Shown here piece after piece: positions 1-9,131 of a DNA stretch of 64,000 bases. The position numbers and the translations under genes are program-made. The first letter of the stretch is position 1, and the number at the start of each line of letters is the position of its first letter. The notes under the pieces were generated by a model that worked only from the letters and a program-made list of their open reading frames with translations, was not told the origin of the DNA and searched no databases. Source of the DNA: Arthrobacter sp. YN (GTDB lineage Bacteria > Actinomycetota > Actinomycetes > Actinomycetales > Micrococcaceae); the NCBI RefSeq assembly GCF_002224285.1, contig NZ_CP022436.1, positions 4,712,001 to 4,776,000 of the forward strand, in the 5' to 3' direction.

Positions 1-780
1 CTCGATGTGCGACACGAACCGTTCCTTCAGGAGGTCCACCACCTCGCGGTCTCCTGTCAGGGAGTCCTTGCCCTCCGCCACCACGTAGTCAAAGTGCTCC
101 ACGGACCCGGCCCTGCGGAAGAGGTCGATGAGTCGCTGAATACGATCCCGGATCCGCTGTTTGTCCTCCGCTTTCCCGGACCGGCCCACGCTCAGGGAAA
201 TGCGGAACGTCCCTTCGTTCATCAGGCGCGAGGCGCTGTCCAGGACGTCTGCCCATTCGCCTTCCATCAGCTTCCCTGAGAGGCGCTCCGCGGGAAGCGC
301 GAACTCGAAACGGCTCACTTCAAGCCGGGTGAGGATTTCCTCGATATCCTCCCTCACCACTGGAACCAGGATGGGCTCCAGTCCCAACATTCCCCCGAGG
401 TACTCCCCCATCCGGGATGCCCGGGGGCCGTTGCCGCTGGTGAGCACGGCTATGACGTTCCTTTTCAGGAACGCGAAATAGGTGGTCTCCAGGAGGTGGT
501 CGCCGGGAGCCAGCGGGAGTGGTTTACGCCGGCCAAGGGCGTCCCCGACACTCGGCAGGTTGGTGTCCCGGATGCGGTCCAACAACAGCACAGGATGAGG
601 CGAAGATGCCACCGACTGCGCGAGCAAAACAGTCCCGTCCACGCTGGTGAAATGCCGGTCCGTCGCGGAATCCTGGGCTTTCTTCAGGACTTCCGCCACC
701 CGGCGCGCCGGGAAGGGACGGCTGAGCTCGTCACCGTTCAGCTGTTCGATCCGCCAAAACTGCACACTGCGTCGTGCCAT
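1..780 (-). CDS. Unrecognised protein, N-terminal 260 residues (runs off the left edge)
   Basis: Reading the minus strand from an ATG at 780 gives an open frame to the window edge with no stop. It begins MARRSVQFWRIEQLNGDELS. The visible part is soluble, charged and mixed alpha/beta, with no signal peptide or membrane segment. It includes a stretch HLLETTYFAFLKRNVIAVL and a later helical, Arg/Lys-rich region. Codon use is typical of the genome, and the frame is open for 780 bases, which supports a real gene. I cannot name the family. The next gene upstream (878-1726) is on the same strand about 97 bases away, and a small GGCGG/CCGCC inverted repeat lies between them at about 846-858. Confidence 0.72.
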   Translation of the reverse strand, partial: MARRSVQFWRIEQLNGDELSRPFPARRVAEVLKKAQDSATDRHFTSVDGTVLLAQSVASSPHPVLLLDRIRDTNLPSVGDALGRRKPLPLAPGDHLLETTYFAFLKRNVIAVLTSGNGPRASRMGEYLGGMLGLEPILVPVVREDIEEILTRLEVSRFEFALPAERLSGKLMEGEWADVLDSASRLMNEGTFRISLSVGRSGKAEDKQRIRDRIQRLIDLFRRAGSVEHFDYVVAEGKDSLTGDREVVDLLKERFVSHIE

Positions 781-877
781 CCGTACTCCCCTGCCGTGGT
801 GGCTTTTACTTCGGATCCCAAGCTATCGGTGGGGTCCGACATTAAAGGCGGCCTCCGCCGTCGTGCGTTGCATCAGT

Positions 878-1726
878 TCACAAGCTGTACTTGGGCCCCT
901 CCGCAAAGAGTGCATCCATCTCGTCGTGGCTGCGCGTCCCGGCGAGGCCGGCCCAGTTGCCATCTCCCAGGATCTCCTTCGCAACCCGTGCCACCTTGGC
1001 GTAGGCAGCCTTGGCGGTGTTGCCGCCGATACTGACGCGACGGACGCCGGCGTCATGCAGTTCCAGCGGCGACGGCGCACCCACCCCCGCCAGCGCGTTC
1101 AGCGGCGCCGGTATGCGGCTGGAGAGTTCGTGGAGGACATGAAGATCCACGACGCCGGGCACGAAGACGCCGTCGGCGCCGGCAGTGAGGTAGGCCTCGG
1201 CACGCCGCAGCGTCTCGTCGAAAGCCGCATCCGGGAACTGTCCGGACAGGTAAGTGTCAGTGCGGGCATTGATGAACAGTGGGATCCCGCGGTCGTCGGC
1301 CGCGGCGCGGATGAGGGCTATACGGCGCGATTGCTCGGCGATGTCGGTGAGCGGTTCGGCAGCGGAGTCCTCGATGTTGATCCCCACAGCACCCTCGTCC
1401 AGGACGGCGTGGACGGTCGCCCTCAGTTCATCATCGGTGCGCCCGTAGCCCGTCTCGATGTCCGCGGTCACCGGCAGCGTGGTGGCGCCAACCACTCGTC
1501 CCAACGCGGCCATGGCCAGCCCCCACGGCACATGGTCACCGTCCCGGAACCCCAGGCTCCAGGAGACGGCCGAGCTTGAGGTGGCAATCGCCGTCGCCCC
1601 TGCTTCCTGGACAACGCGGGCGGAGGCGGCATCCCACACATTCACCAGCACCAGCGGCGCAGGCCCTGCATCATGGAGTTTGTGGAACTGTTCGGCCTTG
1701 GTCACGGATCCCCGGTGCGCTGTCAT
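878..1726 (-). CDS. Isocitrate lyase/PEP mutase superfamily lyase (oxaloacetate decarboxylase-like)
   Basis: A 282-residue TIM-barrel lyase starting MTAHRGSVTKAEQF. Family marks are the early NVWDAASARVVQEAG, the metal-binding ADIETGYG, INIEDS, FINARTDTYL and the late GADGVFVPGVVD. Members cleave or decarboxylate 2-oxo or 2-methyl acids (oxaloacetate, methylisocitrate, phosphonopyruvate) in the cytoplasm with Mg2+. The substrate here cannot be read from sequence. The methylisocitrate lyase signature KKCGH is absent, so the annotation stays at family level. It is divergent from the aminotransferase at 1832, which suggests shared control. The ATG at 1726 starts the conserved block; upstream extensions overlap the divergent gene. 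Confidence 0.85.
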   Translation of the reverse strand: MTAHRGSVTKAEQFHKLHDAGPAPLVLVNVWDAASARVVQEAGATAIATSSSAVSWSLGFRDGDHVPWGLAMAALGRVVGATTLPVTADIETGYGRTDDELRATVHAVLDEGAVGINIEDSAAEPLTDIAEQSRRIALIRAAADDRGIPLFINARTDTYLSGQFPDAAFDETLRRAEAYLTAGADGVFVPGVVDLHVLHELSSRIPAPLNALAGVGAPSPLELHDAGVRRVSIGGNTAKAAYAKVARVAKEILGDGNWAGLAGTRSHDEMDALFAEGPKYSL

Positions 1727-1798
1727 AGCTACATTCCAGCCTTTCCGGATCACGACGTAAAGCGCGGGCTGCCAAACTGGGAGAGATTCGAAAACAAC

Positions 1799-1817
1799 TG
1801 TTGCCTCATTAGCAACA
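1799..1817. promoter_or_regulatory. Inverted repeat TGTTGC-N7-GCAACA in divergent promoter region
   Basis: Perfect 6-bp arms separated by ctcatta lie just upstream of the aminotransferase ribosome binding site and 73 bp from the divergent lyase start. The position fits an operator or leader hairpin for one or both genes. No cognate regulator is adjacent, and function is inferred from position only. Confidence 0.4.
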
Positions 1818-1831
1818 TCGAGGAGTATCCT

Positions 1832-3145
1832 GTGACTGTGACCCACGAAACATTGGATGCCGGCGCAACGCTGCCCGCTGAAGCCATCGACGCCATTGAG
1901 CGGGCCGCCACGGCCGCTCACCCGCACGAGGAACTGTTCTCGGCGCGGGCCGCAAACATCAAGCAATCCGCTGTCCGGGACGTCTTCGACATCTCCATGC
2001 GGCCGGGCCTTGTCTCGCTCGCCGGAGGTAATCCCTACCTGCAGTCGCTGCCGCTGGAGAAGCTCGGCCACACCGCAGCCCGCATCATCGCCGAAGAGGG
2101 GATGACAGCCCTCCAGTACGGCGGCGGCCAAGGCACCGAAGAGCTTCGCCGGCAGATCTGCGACATCATGGCGGCCGAGGGCATCACCGATGCCGATCCC
2201 GGCAATGTGGTGATCACCGCGGGCTCGCAGTCCGCACAGGACGTGGCCACCAAAGTCTTCTGCAACCCCGGCGATGTTGTCCTGGTGGAAAACCCCACCT
2301 ACGTGGGTGCCTTGAACACGTTCGAGGCGTACCAAGTGGAGGTGGAGCCAATCGCCATGGACGACGACGGCCTGGTGCCTGAGCTTCTTGAGGCCAGGAT
2401 CGCGGCGCTTCAGTCGGAGGGCAAGAACATCAAGTTCCTCTACACAATCCCCAACTTCAACAACCCCTCCGGCATCACCTTGGCCGAGGACCGCAGGCAG
2501 CGGATCGTCGATATATGCCGCGACGCGAATATTATCGTCCTTGAAGATAATCCCTACGGGCTGCTGCGTTTCGATGGCCATCCCATCGCGCCGATGCGCG
2601 CGGCCAACCCGGACGATGTCATCTATCTCGGCTCCTTCTCCAAGATCTTCGCTCCCGGTCTTCGGATTGGCTGGGCTCTGGTGCCTGCGCACCTGCAGCG
2701 TCGCTTCTACCTTGCCTCCGAAGCCGTGACGCTCTGCCCGCCGCCCCTGAACCAGATGCTGGTCTCGGCATATCTCCGCGAGTACGACTGGGAGGGCCAG
2801 ATCGACACGTACCGCAAGCTCTACGCAGAGCGGTGCGAGGCCTTGCTCACCGCGCTCGACGAGTACATGCCGGAAGGCCTCACCTGGACCCGGCCGGACG
2901 GCGGATTCTTCGTGTGGGTCACCCTCCCCGATGGCGTGGATACGTACCCCTTGCTCGCGAAAGCAATCGACGCCGGCGTCGTCTTCATCCCCGGTGCAGC
3001 CTTCTCGCCGGCCGACGGCCCCTCCAACAAGCTCCGCCTGGCGTTCAGTGCAGTCCCGCCCGATACGATTGCCGAAGGCGTCCGCCGCCTGGCCCCAGTT
3101 TTGGCAGAAGCCATCACAGCCACCAATGAAGGAGCAGCACAATGA
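1832..3145 (+). CDS. PLP-dependent aminotransferase, class I/II (MocR/LysN-like fold type I)
   Basis: 437-residue cytoplasmic aminotransferase. I chose the GTG at 1832 because GAGGAG lies six bases upstream; earlier in-frame codons lack a ribosome site and overlap the divergent lyase. Fold-type-I marks are YGGGQGTEELRRQI, the NFNNPSG (NPTG-type) motif, EDNPYGLLRF and the PLP lysine in GSFSKIFAPGLRIGW. The closest known types are 2-aminoadipate/valine-pyruvate-like transaminases. There is no N-terminal winged helix, so it is an enzyme rather than a MocR regulator. Its stop overlaps the start of the universal stress protein (ATGA), so the two are co-translated. Confidence 0.9.
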   Translation: MTVTHETLDAGATLPAEAIDAIERAATAAHPHEELFSARAANIKQSAVRDVFDISMRPGLVSLAGGNPYLQSLPLEKLGHTAARIIAEEGMTALQYGGGQGTEELRRQICDIMAAEGITDADPGNVVITAGSQSAQDVATKVFCNPGDVVLVENPTYVGALNTFEAYQVEVEPIAMDDDGLVPELLEARIAALQSEGKNIKFLYTIPNFNNPSGITLAEDRRQRIVDICRDANIIVLEDNPYGLLRFDGHPIAPMRAANPDDVIYLGSFSKIFAPGLRIGWALVPAHLQRRFYLASEAVTLCPPPLNQMLVSAYLREYDWEGQIDTYRKLYAERCEALLTALDEYMPEGLTWTRPDGGFFVWVTLPDGVDTYPLLAKAIDAGVVFIPGAAFSPADGPSNKLRLAFSAVPPDTIAEGVRRLAPVLAEAITATNEGAAQ

Positions 3146-3570
3146 CCGGAGTTGTGATTGTCGGAGTAGACGGCAGCGAGACGGCAATGAGGGCAGCACA
3201 GGCCGCCCAGCAGTTGGCCATCGGCCTCGGAGCCAGCCTGCGCGTTGTCAGCGCTTTCGACAGCAACCGTACTGAGGTGGTTGAGATCGGCACCGACAAG
3301 TGGATTGTGTCCGACGCCGCCGAAGCGGAAACCGTGGCCCGCACCGTGGCGGAACGGCTCTCCCACGAAGGTCTTGAGGTCACCTACTCCGCAGCCCGCG
3401 GCAAGCCCGGCGAAGCCCTGGTGAAGGAAGCCGAATTACAGGACGCCCTGCTCATCGTGGTGGGGAACCGGCGCATGCAGGGCCTGGGCCGCGTACTCGG
3501 CAGCGTGGCCAACACCGTGGCCCACACTGCACCTTGCGACGTCTACATCGCCAAGACCGACCAGCCTTAA
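3142..3570 (+). CDS. Universal stress protein (UspA family)
   Basis: 142-residue single-domain UspA protein. The N-terminal VIVGVDGSETAMRAAQAA and C-terminal GNRRMQGLGRVLGSVANTV form the ATP-binding signature (G-x2-G-x9-G-S/T). Such proteins bind ATP/AMP in the cytoplasm and support survival under stress. The start overlaps the aminotransferase stop by four bases, so it is the second gene of a two-gene unit, followed at once by a hairpin terminator. Confidence 0.92.
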   Translation: MTGVVIVGVDGSETAMRAAQAAQQLAIGLGASLRVVSAFDSNRTEVVEIGTDKWIVSDAAEAETVARTVAERLSHEGLEVTYSAARGKPGEALVKEAELQDALLIVVGNRRMQGLGRVLGSVANTVAHTAPCDVYIAKTDQP

Positions 3571-3587
3571 AGCGAGCTGAATCACGG

Positions 3588-3626
3588 CGCCGGGTGGGGA
3601 GCCTCACCCGGCGTTTGGCGTCTTTT
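3588..3626 (+). terminator. Rho-independent-type terminator after the usp gene
   Basis: Arms CGCCGGGTG (3588-3596) and CACCCGGCG (3605-3613) pair perfectly around an eight-base loop, then a short T-rich tail (tttggcgtctttt). It lies 18 bases past the usp stop. Confidence 0.8.
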
Positions 3627-3715
3627 GAGCCATCCCCTGAAGTCATCGTTATAAAATCGAGATGCCCCCAATGGCGCGTGCCACCTCCACCATCCGACTT
3701 CAGGGGATCATTTTC

Positions 3716-4054
3716 TTGCTTACTTTGCAGCCGCGCCAGCGCGTGGGACACGACATTCTGCTTGCCCGCCACGGCAACAACATCAGCACCATGCGCTACG
3801 ACCGCAGCAACGATCGCATCATCGCGATGCTCGACGACGGCTCCTGGGACAGCGCTCCCAACATGATCACCCCGGGTCTTGATATGCCGGAGACTATGGG
3901 CAGTGTGTTCCGTAAGGACTGGCGCTTCCTGTCCGTGGCATGCGTTGCCATGGTCACCGTCGCCGCCGTCGCCATGGGCATCAGCGTGGAGATGGCCAAC
4001 CACATGTCCACCACCGAACTCCAGGCGCTGCTGGTCAGCTACCCGGCGTTTTAG
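3716..4054 (+). CDS. Small hypothetical protein with one C-terminal membrane segment
   Basis: 112 residues from a TTG at 3716, chosen because AGGGGA sits eight bases upstream; an ATG at 3662 in the same frame has no ribosome site. The first part is soluble (RVGHDILLARHGNNISTMRY). It is followed by one hydrophobic helix (FLSVACVAMVTVAAVAMGI) and a short tail. No family recognised. The stop overlaps the tail of the convergent permease gene by 20 bases, so the two transcripts are antisense at their 3' ends. The reading frame could be chance, but the ribosome site and membrane helix favour a gene. Confidence 0.55.
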   Translation: MLTLQPRQRVGHDILLARHGNNISTMRYDRSNDRIIAMLDDGSWDSAPNMITPGLDMPETMGSVFRKDWRFLSVACVAMVTVAAVAMGISVEMANHMSTTELQALLVSYPAF

Positions 4055-5438
4055 CTGAGACGGGATGCGGCTCCTCGAGAGGGGTCGCCTCGTCGAAATT
4101 CAGGGCGACATTGCCTCCGGCCCTCCCCCGGCGCACCACATAGATGGTTGCACCCGCCGCAAGCCACGCCGCTCCCAGCAGATACGTAAACCAGGCGAGT
4201 GACGTCCACAGCCACGCGATGAAGGCGAACCCCAGCAGCGGCATGGCCAGGTTCCGCAGCACGCTTTGGGGACCGCGCTTGCGCAAGTCAAAGAACAGCA
4301 CCTTGATGGTGGCCAGGTTGACCGCGGCGAAGGCGATCAAAGCCCCGAAATTGATCATGTAGACGGCTTGCTCCAAGGTGATGAACAAAGCAACCAGTGA
4401 GACTGCGGACACCAGCAGCGCAGCCACATGCGGCGTGCGAAAGCGCGGGTTCAGCGTGGCGAGGGCGCCGGGCAGGATCCTGTCCCGTCCCATGGCGTAG
4501 ATGACCCGGCTGACACTCATCTGGGCCGCCGTGCCGCAGAGAACAAGTCCCCCAAGGTTCACCACCACGAAGACCACCATCAGGACATCGCCGCCGGCAC
4601 GTTGCATGAGCTCCGTTCCTGCTGCATCAAGATTCTCAATGGCCCTCCACTCAGGAGCAATGAGGCTGCCCGCCACGGAAAACAGCGTGTAACCAACGCC
4701 CGCGAACAACGTGGACAAGATAATGCCGCGCGGCACGTCCCTCTTCGGGTTGCGCGCTTCCTCAGACAGCGTGGAGACGCCGTCGAATCCCAGGAACGCA
4801 AAGGACACAATCGCAGCGGCGGCCATGACTGGCGCAATTCCACCCTCCCCAAGAGTGAGGGGCCGGGTGATGTTCTCCACGGTCAGGTCCGGGGCGTTGA
4901 GGACTGCCAGCACCAGGAAGACAAGAATGACCACGATGGACGACGCCACCACAACGAAGTTCATCTTCTTGATCCACGCAACACCGATCACACTGAAGAG
5001 GCCTACCACCAGAAGACAAGCCAAGACTGCGAGCTGTGATGGTATGGCCGGCAACAGGCTGTTGAGATAGAGGCCGAAAAGCAGGAAGTTAACCATGGGC
5101 AGGAACAGGTAGTCCAACATCATGGCCCAACCCACCATGAAGCCGACAGGCTTGCCAAAAGCCCTTGACGCGTAGGCATACGCGCCGCCCGTGACAGGAA
5201 CGTTCCGTGCCATTTGCCCATAGCTATGGGCCGTAAAGAGCATGGCCACCAAGGCAGCTATATAGGCTGCTGGAAGATGCCCATCGCTGATCTCCGTACC
5301 GGGCCCATAGACCGCAACCACTGACAAAATCCCCATGGACGTCAACCCGAAGGCGACCAGTGACGGCAGGCCAAGGACCCGCTTGAGCGTTGGACCCGAG
5401 GGCGGGGCTTTGGTAGCACTTGCTGGGTTGCTGTACAT
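4035..5438 (-). CDS. APC-superfamily amino acid/amine permease
   Basis: 467-residue inner-membrane transporter with about twelve hydrophobic helices. The start MYSNPASATKAPPSGP at 5438 has GAGGAG eight bases upstream; a longer frame from 5531 is not needed. Family marks are the first-helix GLTSMGILSVVAVYGPG, MARNVPVTGGAYAYASRAFGKPVGF in TM2-3 and FLGFDGVSTLSEEARNP after TM6. The last is typical of the putrescine/ethanolamine/amino-acid permease group. It is divergent from the amidohydrolase at 5640, so it may import that enzyme's substrate or product. Exact substrate unknown. Confidence 0.9.
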   Translation of the reverse strand: MYSNPASATKAPPSGPTLKRVLGLPSLVAFGLTSMGILSVVAVYGPGTEISDGHLPAAYIAALVAMLFTAHSYGQMARNVPVTGGAYAYASRAFGKPVGFMVGWAMMLDYLFLPMVNFLLFGLYLNSLLPAIPSQLAVLACLLVVGLFSVIGVAWIKKMNFVVVASSIVVILVFLVLAVLNAPDLTVENITRPLTLGEGGIAPVMAAAAIVSFAFLGFDGVSTLSEEARNPKRDVPRGIILSTLFAGVGYTLFSVAGSLIAPEWRAIENLDAAGTELMQRAGGDVLMVVFVVVNLGGLVLCGTAAQMSVSRVIYAMGRDRILPGALATLNPRFRTPHVAALLVSAVSLVALFITLEQAVYMINFGALIAFAAVNLATIKVLFFDLRKRGPQSVLRNLAMPLLGFAFIAWLWTSLAWFTYLLGAAWLAAGATIYVVRRGRAGGNVALNFDEATPLEEPHPVSAKTPGS

Positions 5439-5518
5439 GGGCTTCTCCTCGATGCGATTCACATCACATAAATGAATGGTGATCATTAGAGTAGGCGCTC
5501 GATCGCCTTCTGCATAGA

Positions 5519-5614
5519 TTTGGTATCCCAAAACATCAGCGGAGTCTTTCGCCTTGGCCTAGGCTTTGGGCTTTTTTCTTGGTCACTACCGCCTCCGAGG
5601 TATTTTGGTATACC
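5519..5614. promoter_or_regulatory. Two TTTGGTAT(a)CC operator-like boxes in divergent promoter region
   Basis: TTTGGTATCCCAAA (from 5519) and TTTTGGTATACC (5603-5614, with the perfect palindrome GGTATACC at 5607-5614) are two copies of one motif about 85 bp apart between the permease and amidohydrolase starts. The GTATAC core resembles GntR-type operators. No regulator gene is adjacent, so the binding protein is unknown. Confidence 0.45.
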
Positions 5615-5639
5615 GTGGATTCAGCACTTGGGAGGCCTG

Positions 5640-6734
5640 ATGACAACATATTCACCAACCCACAAAGTGGATCAGAGCCGTGGTTTCGGCTGTCCGCCTC
5701 TCCTCACGACGCGGGGCTTCGTGGACGCACACATCCACCCGGATAAGACCACATGGGGTTCTGCATGGTTGCCCCGGCGGTCCGCCCTCACGTTGGCCGA
5801 CCTCATCAAAAACGATCTCCGCGCACAGCTGTCGTTCCAGGACAGCGTGGAGGAACGCTCCTTCGCGCTGATGAGGCAAGCTGTCCTCCATGGGACCATG
5901 GCGATGCGGGCGCACGTTGACGTCGCTACCCAGATCGGCCTCAGGAACATTCACGGCGTCAGGGCGGCCGCGGAACGCCTTGCACCCTTGCTCGACGTCC
6001 AAATCGTCGCTTTCCCGCAGTTCGGCCTCCTCAGTAATCCGGGCACGCTCAACCTCATGGAAGCGTCATTGGCTGAGGGGGCAGACTTGGTGGGCGGCCT
6101 TGACCCTGCTTCGCTGGACGGCGATCTGAATGGCCATTTGAAGGCGGTCTTTGGATTGGCGAACAAGCATGGCAGGGATGTGGACATCCACCTCCACGAC
6201 GCCGGACCGGACGGCTTGGCGCAATTGCGGGACATTGCTGAGCGCACGCGGGCGGAAGGCATGCAGGGCCGCGTCACCATCGGACACGCTTTTGCTCTTT
6301 GTGACCCTGCGCAACCCGGCCTCGAAGCCACCCTTGATGCCATGGCCGAGGCCGGAATGTGGATGGCGACGTGTGCCCTGGGCGCCGATCCGGTCCCTGT
6401 TCTGGATGTCATGGAAAGGCACGGGGTCAAAGTTGCGCTCGGCTCCGACGGAGTCCGGGACGCGTGGTCACCCTTTGGTACGGGGAGCATGATGGACCGC
6501 GCGCATCTGCTCGGATACCGCACTGGTGCTTCCACCGATGCCGAGCTGGAACGTTGCTTCAGGATCGCTACGTTTGCAGGCGCAGAGCTTGTGGGATCGG
6601 CGGCTGTGAGCGATTTCTCCGGTGCGGAATCAGGTGACCGTCTCGAATTCGCAGCAAACTCAATCCCCGAATTGGTGGTCGACCGGCCATCACCGCTGAG
6701 GGTTATCCGGGATGGGCGACAAGTGGTGATGTAG
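5640..6734 (+). CDS. Amidohydrolase, cytosine deaminase-like
   Basis: 364-residue metal-dependent hydrolase from the ATG at 5640 (GGGAGG just upstream). Metal and active-site marks are in CodA order: FVDAHIHPDK (HxH), DIHLHDAGPDG, TIGHAFAL, and GSDGVRDAWSPFGTGSM, which matches the cytosine deaminase Asp region. Such enzymes deaminate cytosine, isoguanine or related cyclic amidines in the cytoplasm. Here the substrate is not known. The protein is shorter than CodA because part of the N-terminal beta-sandwich is reduced. The divergent permease and shared operator-like boxes suggest one uptake/degradation unit. Confidence 0.82.
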   Translation: MTTYSPTHKVDQSRGFGCPPLLTTRGFVDAHIHPDKTTWGSAWLPRRSALTLADLIKNDLRAQLSFQDSVEERSFALMRQAVLHGTMAMRAHVDVATQIGLRNIHGVRAAAERLAPLLDVQIVAFPQFGLLSNPGTLNLMEASLAEGADLVGGLDPASLDGDLNGHLKAVFGLANKHGRDVDIHLHDAGPDGLAQLRDIAERTRAEGMQGRVTIGHAFALCDPAQPGLEATLDAMAEAGMWMATCALGADPVPVLDVMERHGVKVALGSDGVRDAWSPFGTGSMMDRAHLLGYRTGASTDAELERCFRIATFAGAELVGSAAVSDFSGAESGDRLEFAANSIPELVVDRPSPLRVIRDGRQVVM

Positions 6735-6751
6735 GCGGCAAGCCAGCAGTG

Positions 6752-7513
6752 CTAGAGCATCATGTCCTGCAACAACCACCACATGCCGGCGATCACCACG
6801 CCACCAAACAGCGAGCCAATGATGACCTGGCCCAAGGTGTGGGCACGCAGGACCAGCCGCGACCAGCCCACTGCCGGCACCAGGAGCAGCACAGGCAGCC
6901 ATGCGGGCCCAAACATCGCGACCACAATGACGGCCGCCGCAGCAAGGGCAGAAGCATGCCCGCTCATCTTCCAGACGGCGCTGACCACCGCCAGAATCCC
7001 GATACCACCGATGAGCGCGATGATCATCACCACGACACTGACCGGACCATGCATCAGTTGCAGCACCACCAGGCCGACCACCACCGACACCAAGGCCATG
7101 AGCAGCAGGGCCGGCCGTTGGCGCCGGTCGCTGACATGGTGGTCCGTGATCCTGCCCAGTTTGACCATCACCAGCACATAAGCCAGCGGCAGGACACACA
7201 CGAACAACGCGGCCAGGAGCCCGAACCACATGGTTCCCGGAAATCCGGGCTCGATCGCGGGGCTGATCAACAACAGCCCAAACACCACAATCGGCGGCTG
7301 GAACACCTCCGTCAGGACACGGGCAACTGCGCGCCACGGCCCCGTCACCAGTTGAGGGGGCACGTGGCCTGAGACGTTGGCGGACACCCCCGCGACGGGC
7401 GCGGCGTCCGGGTAGGGCGCTGCAGCGTCCGATTGAGACGCTGTACCCGGACGCGGCGAGACGTCCCTGTCAGTCAAGCAGCAGCGCCGGTTCTTCAAGA
7501 ATGGCTGCAACAT
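6752..7513 (-). CDS. PAP2-family (phosphatidic acid phosphatase-like) membrane protein
   Basis: 253 residues with about six membrane helices from the ATG at 7513; a TTG at 7477 is an alternative start. The phosphatase motifs are visible: [17 protein letters not shown] (Kx6RP), [14 protein letters not shown] (SGH) and [13 protein letters not shown] (SRxxxxxH). The last motif ends in Gln where classical PAP2 enzymes have Asp, a known variant in actinobacterial relatives. It probably acts on lipid phosphates at the membrane face. The gene overlaps the end of the E2 gene, so it is the last gene of the bkd transcript, but no functional link is evident. Confidence 0.75.
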   Translation of the reverse strand: MLQPFLKNRRCCLTDRDVSPRPGTASQSDAAAPYPDAAPVAGVSANVSGHVPPQLVTGPWRAVARVLTEVFQPPIVVFGLLLISPAIEPGFPGTMWFGLLAALFVCVLPLAYVLVMVKLGRITDHHVSDRRQRPALLLMALVSVVVGLVVLQLMHGPVSVVVMIIALIGGIGILAVVSAVWKMSGHASALAAAAVIVVAMFGPAWLPVLLLVPAVGWSRLVLRAHTLGQVIIGSLFGGVVIAGMWWLLQDMML

Positions 7514-9041
7514 CGGCCATGAACCGTGCCGACAGGTCGCCGTCCACCACGCGGTGGTCGAACGAACCGCCCAGCGTGGTGATCCAGCGGGGAATGACTT
7601 CGCCGTCCAGGACCCACGGCTTCTGCTTGATGGTTCCGAACGCGATGATGGCAACCTCGCCCGGGTTGATGATGGGCGTTCCGGTATCAATGCCCAGTGC
7701 ACCGATGTTGGTGATGGTCAGGCTTCCGCCCTGCATCTCCGCCGGCTGGGTCTTGCCTGCACGTGCCTTGGTGGCCAACTCGTTGAGCGCCAAGGCCAAC
7801 TCCTTGAGCGAGAGGTCCTGGGCGTCCTTAATGTTGGGGACCATGAGGCCGCGCGGGGTGGCGGCGGCAATGCCCAGGTTCATGTAGTGCTTCACCTGGA
7901 TCTCGGCGTTTCCGTTCCCGTCAGCATTATCCACCCATGTGGCGTTGACGCTGGGGTTGCGGGCAGCGGCCCAGATGACCGCTTTGGCCAGGATGAGCAG
8001 CGGCGAGACTTTGATGCCTTCGAAGTCCCGCGAGACCTTGAGTCGCTTGACGAACTCCATGGTGCGGCTGGCATCCACGTCCACAAAAATGCTGACGTGG
8101 GGAGCTGAGAACGCTGACTCCACCATGGCCTTGGCGGTCGCCTTGCGCACACCCTTGACGGGTAGACGCTCAACGCGCTGGTCCTGCGGTTTCTTGGACG
8201 CGCCCCAGAACGAGTCAGCCTGATCGTGTTCGGCATCGCGTTGCGCCTGGTAGCTGACCAGGTCCTCACGGGTCACCTCGCCGCGCTGGCCCGTGGCCAC
8301 GACGTCGGCGAGATCGATGCCCAGATCCCGGGCGAACTTGCGTACCGGAGGCTTGGCAAGGACCTTGTTGACCAGACCACTGATGGTGCCGCTGATGGCT
8401 GCGCCCCGGGAAGCGGCCATCGGCGTGCTCGCGGGCTGGGTTGCTTGCGCGGCCTGCGCCGGGGTAACCGGGGCTTGGGTGGCAGGCGCGACGGCGGTGC
8501 GTGGCGGCGTCGCGCGGTGGGAAGCCGGCGCTTCGGCCGACTGGGCTTCAAGAACTGCTTGGTGGTCCTGAACGGTACCTTCCGCATTCTCGGCGACCGT
8601 GGCTGCCTCTACCGAACCTGCCGGACGCTTACGCGCGCGGCGCTTGACGGCGTCGGCCTTCGGTCCCGAACCTACCAGCGGACCACCGGCCGGGCGGTTG
8701 TCATCGTGGCCGTCATCGGCGGGCAGCTTACCGTACAACGGCATCTCGACGGCGGGAGCTGCCGGCGCGGCATCGCCCCCTATGCCTTCCGTGCCGTCCG
8801 TGCCTTCGGCAACAGCGATGATTGCCGTGCCGACCTCCACCGTGATGCCCTCTTCCACCAGCAACTCCGTAACTGTGCCGGCGAAGGGCGACGGCAGCTC
8901 GACGAGGGACTTGGCGGTCTCGATCTCACACAGGACATCGTTGATCGCCACGACGTCGCCCGGCTTGACCTTCCAAGCCACTACCTCGGCCTCGGTCAGG
9001 CCCTCGCCTACGTCCGGCAGGTTGAATTTCTTTACAGTCAC
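7470..9041 (-). CDS. bkdC: Branched-chain 2-oxo acid dehydrogenase E2 (dihydrolipoyl acyltransferase)
   Basis: 523 residues from a GTG at 9041 (GAGGA five bases upstream). The order is a lipoyl domain with Lys44 in [11 protein letters not shown], a long Ala/Pro-rich linker (about 75-225), an E3/E1-binding domain with [19 protein letters not shown] (about 230-265), and the catalytic acyltransferase domain ending [15 protein letters not shown] with His496 and Asp500. It transfers branched-chain acyl groups to CoA, supplying primers for iso/anteiso fatty acids and degrading Val/Leu/Ile. It is the third enzyme gene after E1 alpha and E1 beta; no E3 gene is present. A pyruvate-specific complex is less likely, because actinobacterial PDH uses a fused AceE-type E1. 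Confidence 0.93.
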   Translation of the reverse strand: MTVKKFNLPDVGEGLTEAEVVAWKVKPGDVVAINDVLCEIETAKSLVELPSPFAGTVTELLVEEGITVEVGTAIIAVAEGTDGTEGIGGDAAPAAPAVEMPLYGKLPADDGHDDNRPAGGPLVGSGPKADAVKRRARKRPAGSVEAATVAENAEGTVQDHQAVLEAQSAEAPASHRATPPRTAVAPATQAPVTPAQAAQATQPASTPMAASRGAAISGTISGLVNKVLAKPPVRKFARDLGIDLADVVATGQRGEVTREDLVSYQAQRDAEHDQADSFWGASKKPQDQRVERLPVKGVRKATAKAMVESAFSAPHVSIFVDVDASRTMEFVKRLKVSRDFEGIKVSPLLILAKAVIWAAARNPSVNATWVDNADGNGNAEIQVKHYMNLGIAAATPRGLMVPNIKDAQDLSLKELALALNELATKARAGKTQPAEMQGGSLTITNIGALGIDTGTPIINPGEVAIIAFGTIKQKPWVLDGEVIPRWITTLGGSFDHRVVDGDLSARFMADVAAILEEPALLLD

Positions 9042-9131
9042 AGTGGTCCTCGGTTTCCGGTTGCCTGGCAGCGAAGCCGGGCAGGATCAGGCGGTTGGAT
9101 AGGCCGGTGGGCGCTCGTAGGCCTCTGGGCC

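Noticed and set aside
878..3199. 773-residue minus-strand open frame across the lyase and aminotransferase genes
   Set aside because: Only its last 282 residues are a known protein (878-1726); the rest is antisense to the aminotransferase and has low-complexity, shadow-like composition.
3588..3626. Riboswitch or leader in front of the 3716 gene
   Set aside because: The hairpin directly follows the usp stop and has a T-rich tail, so a terminator explains it.
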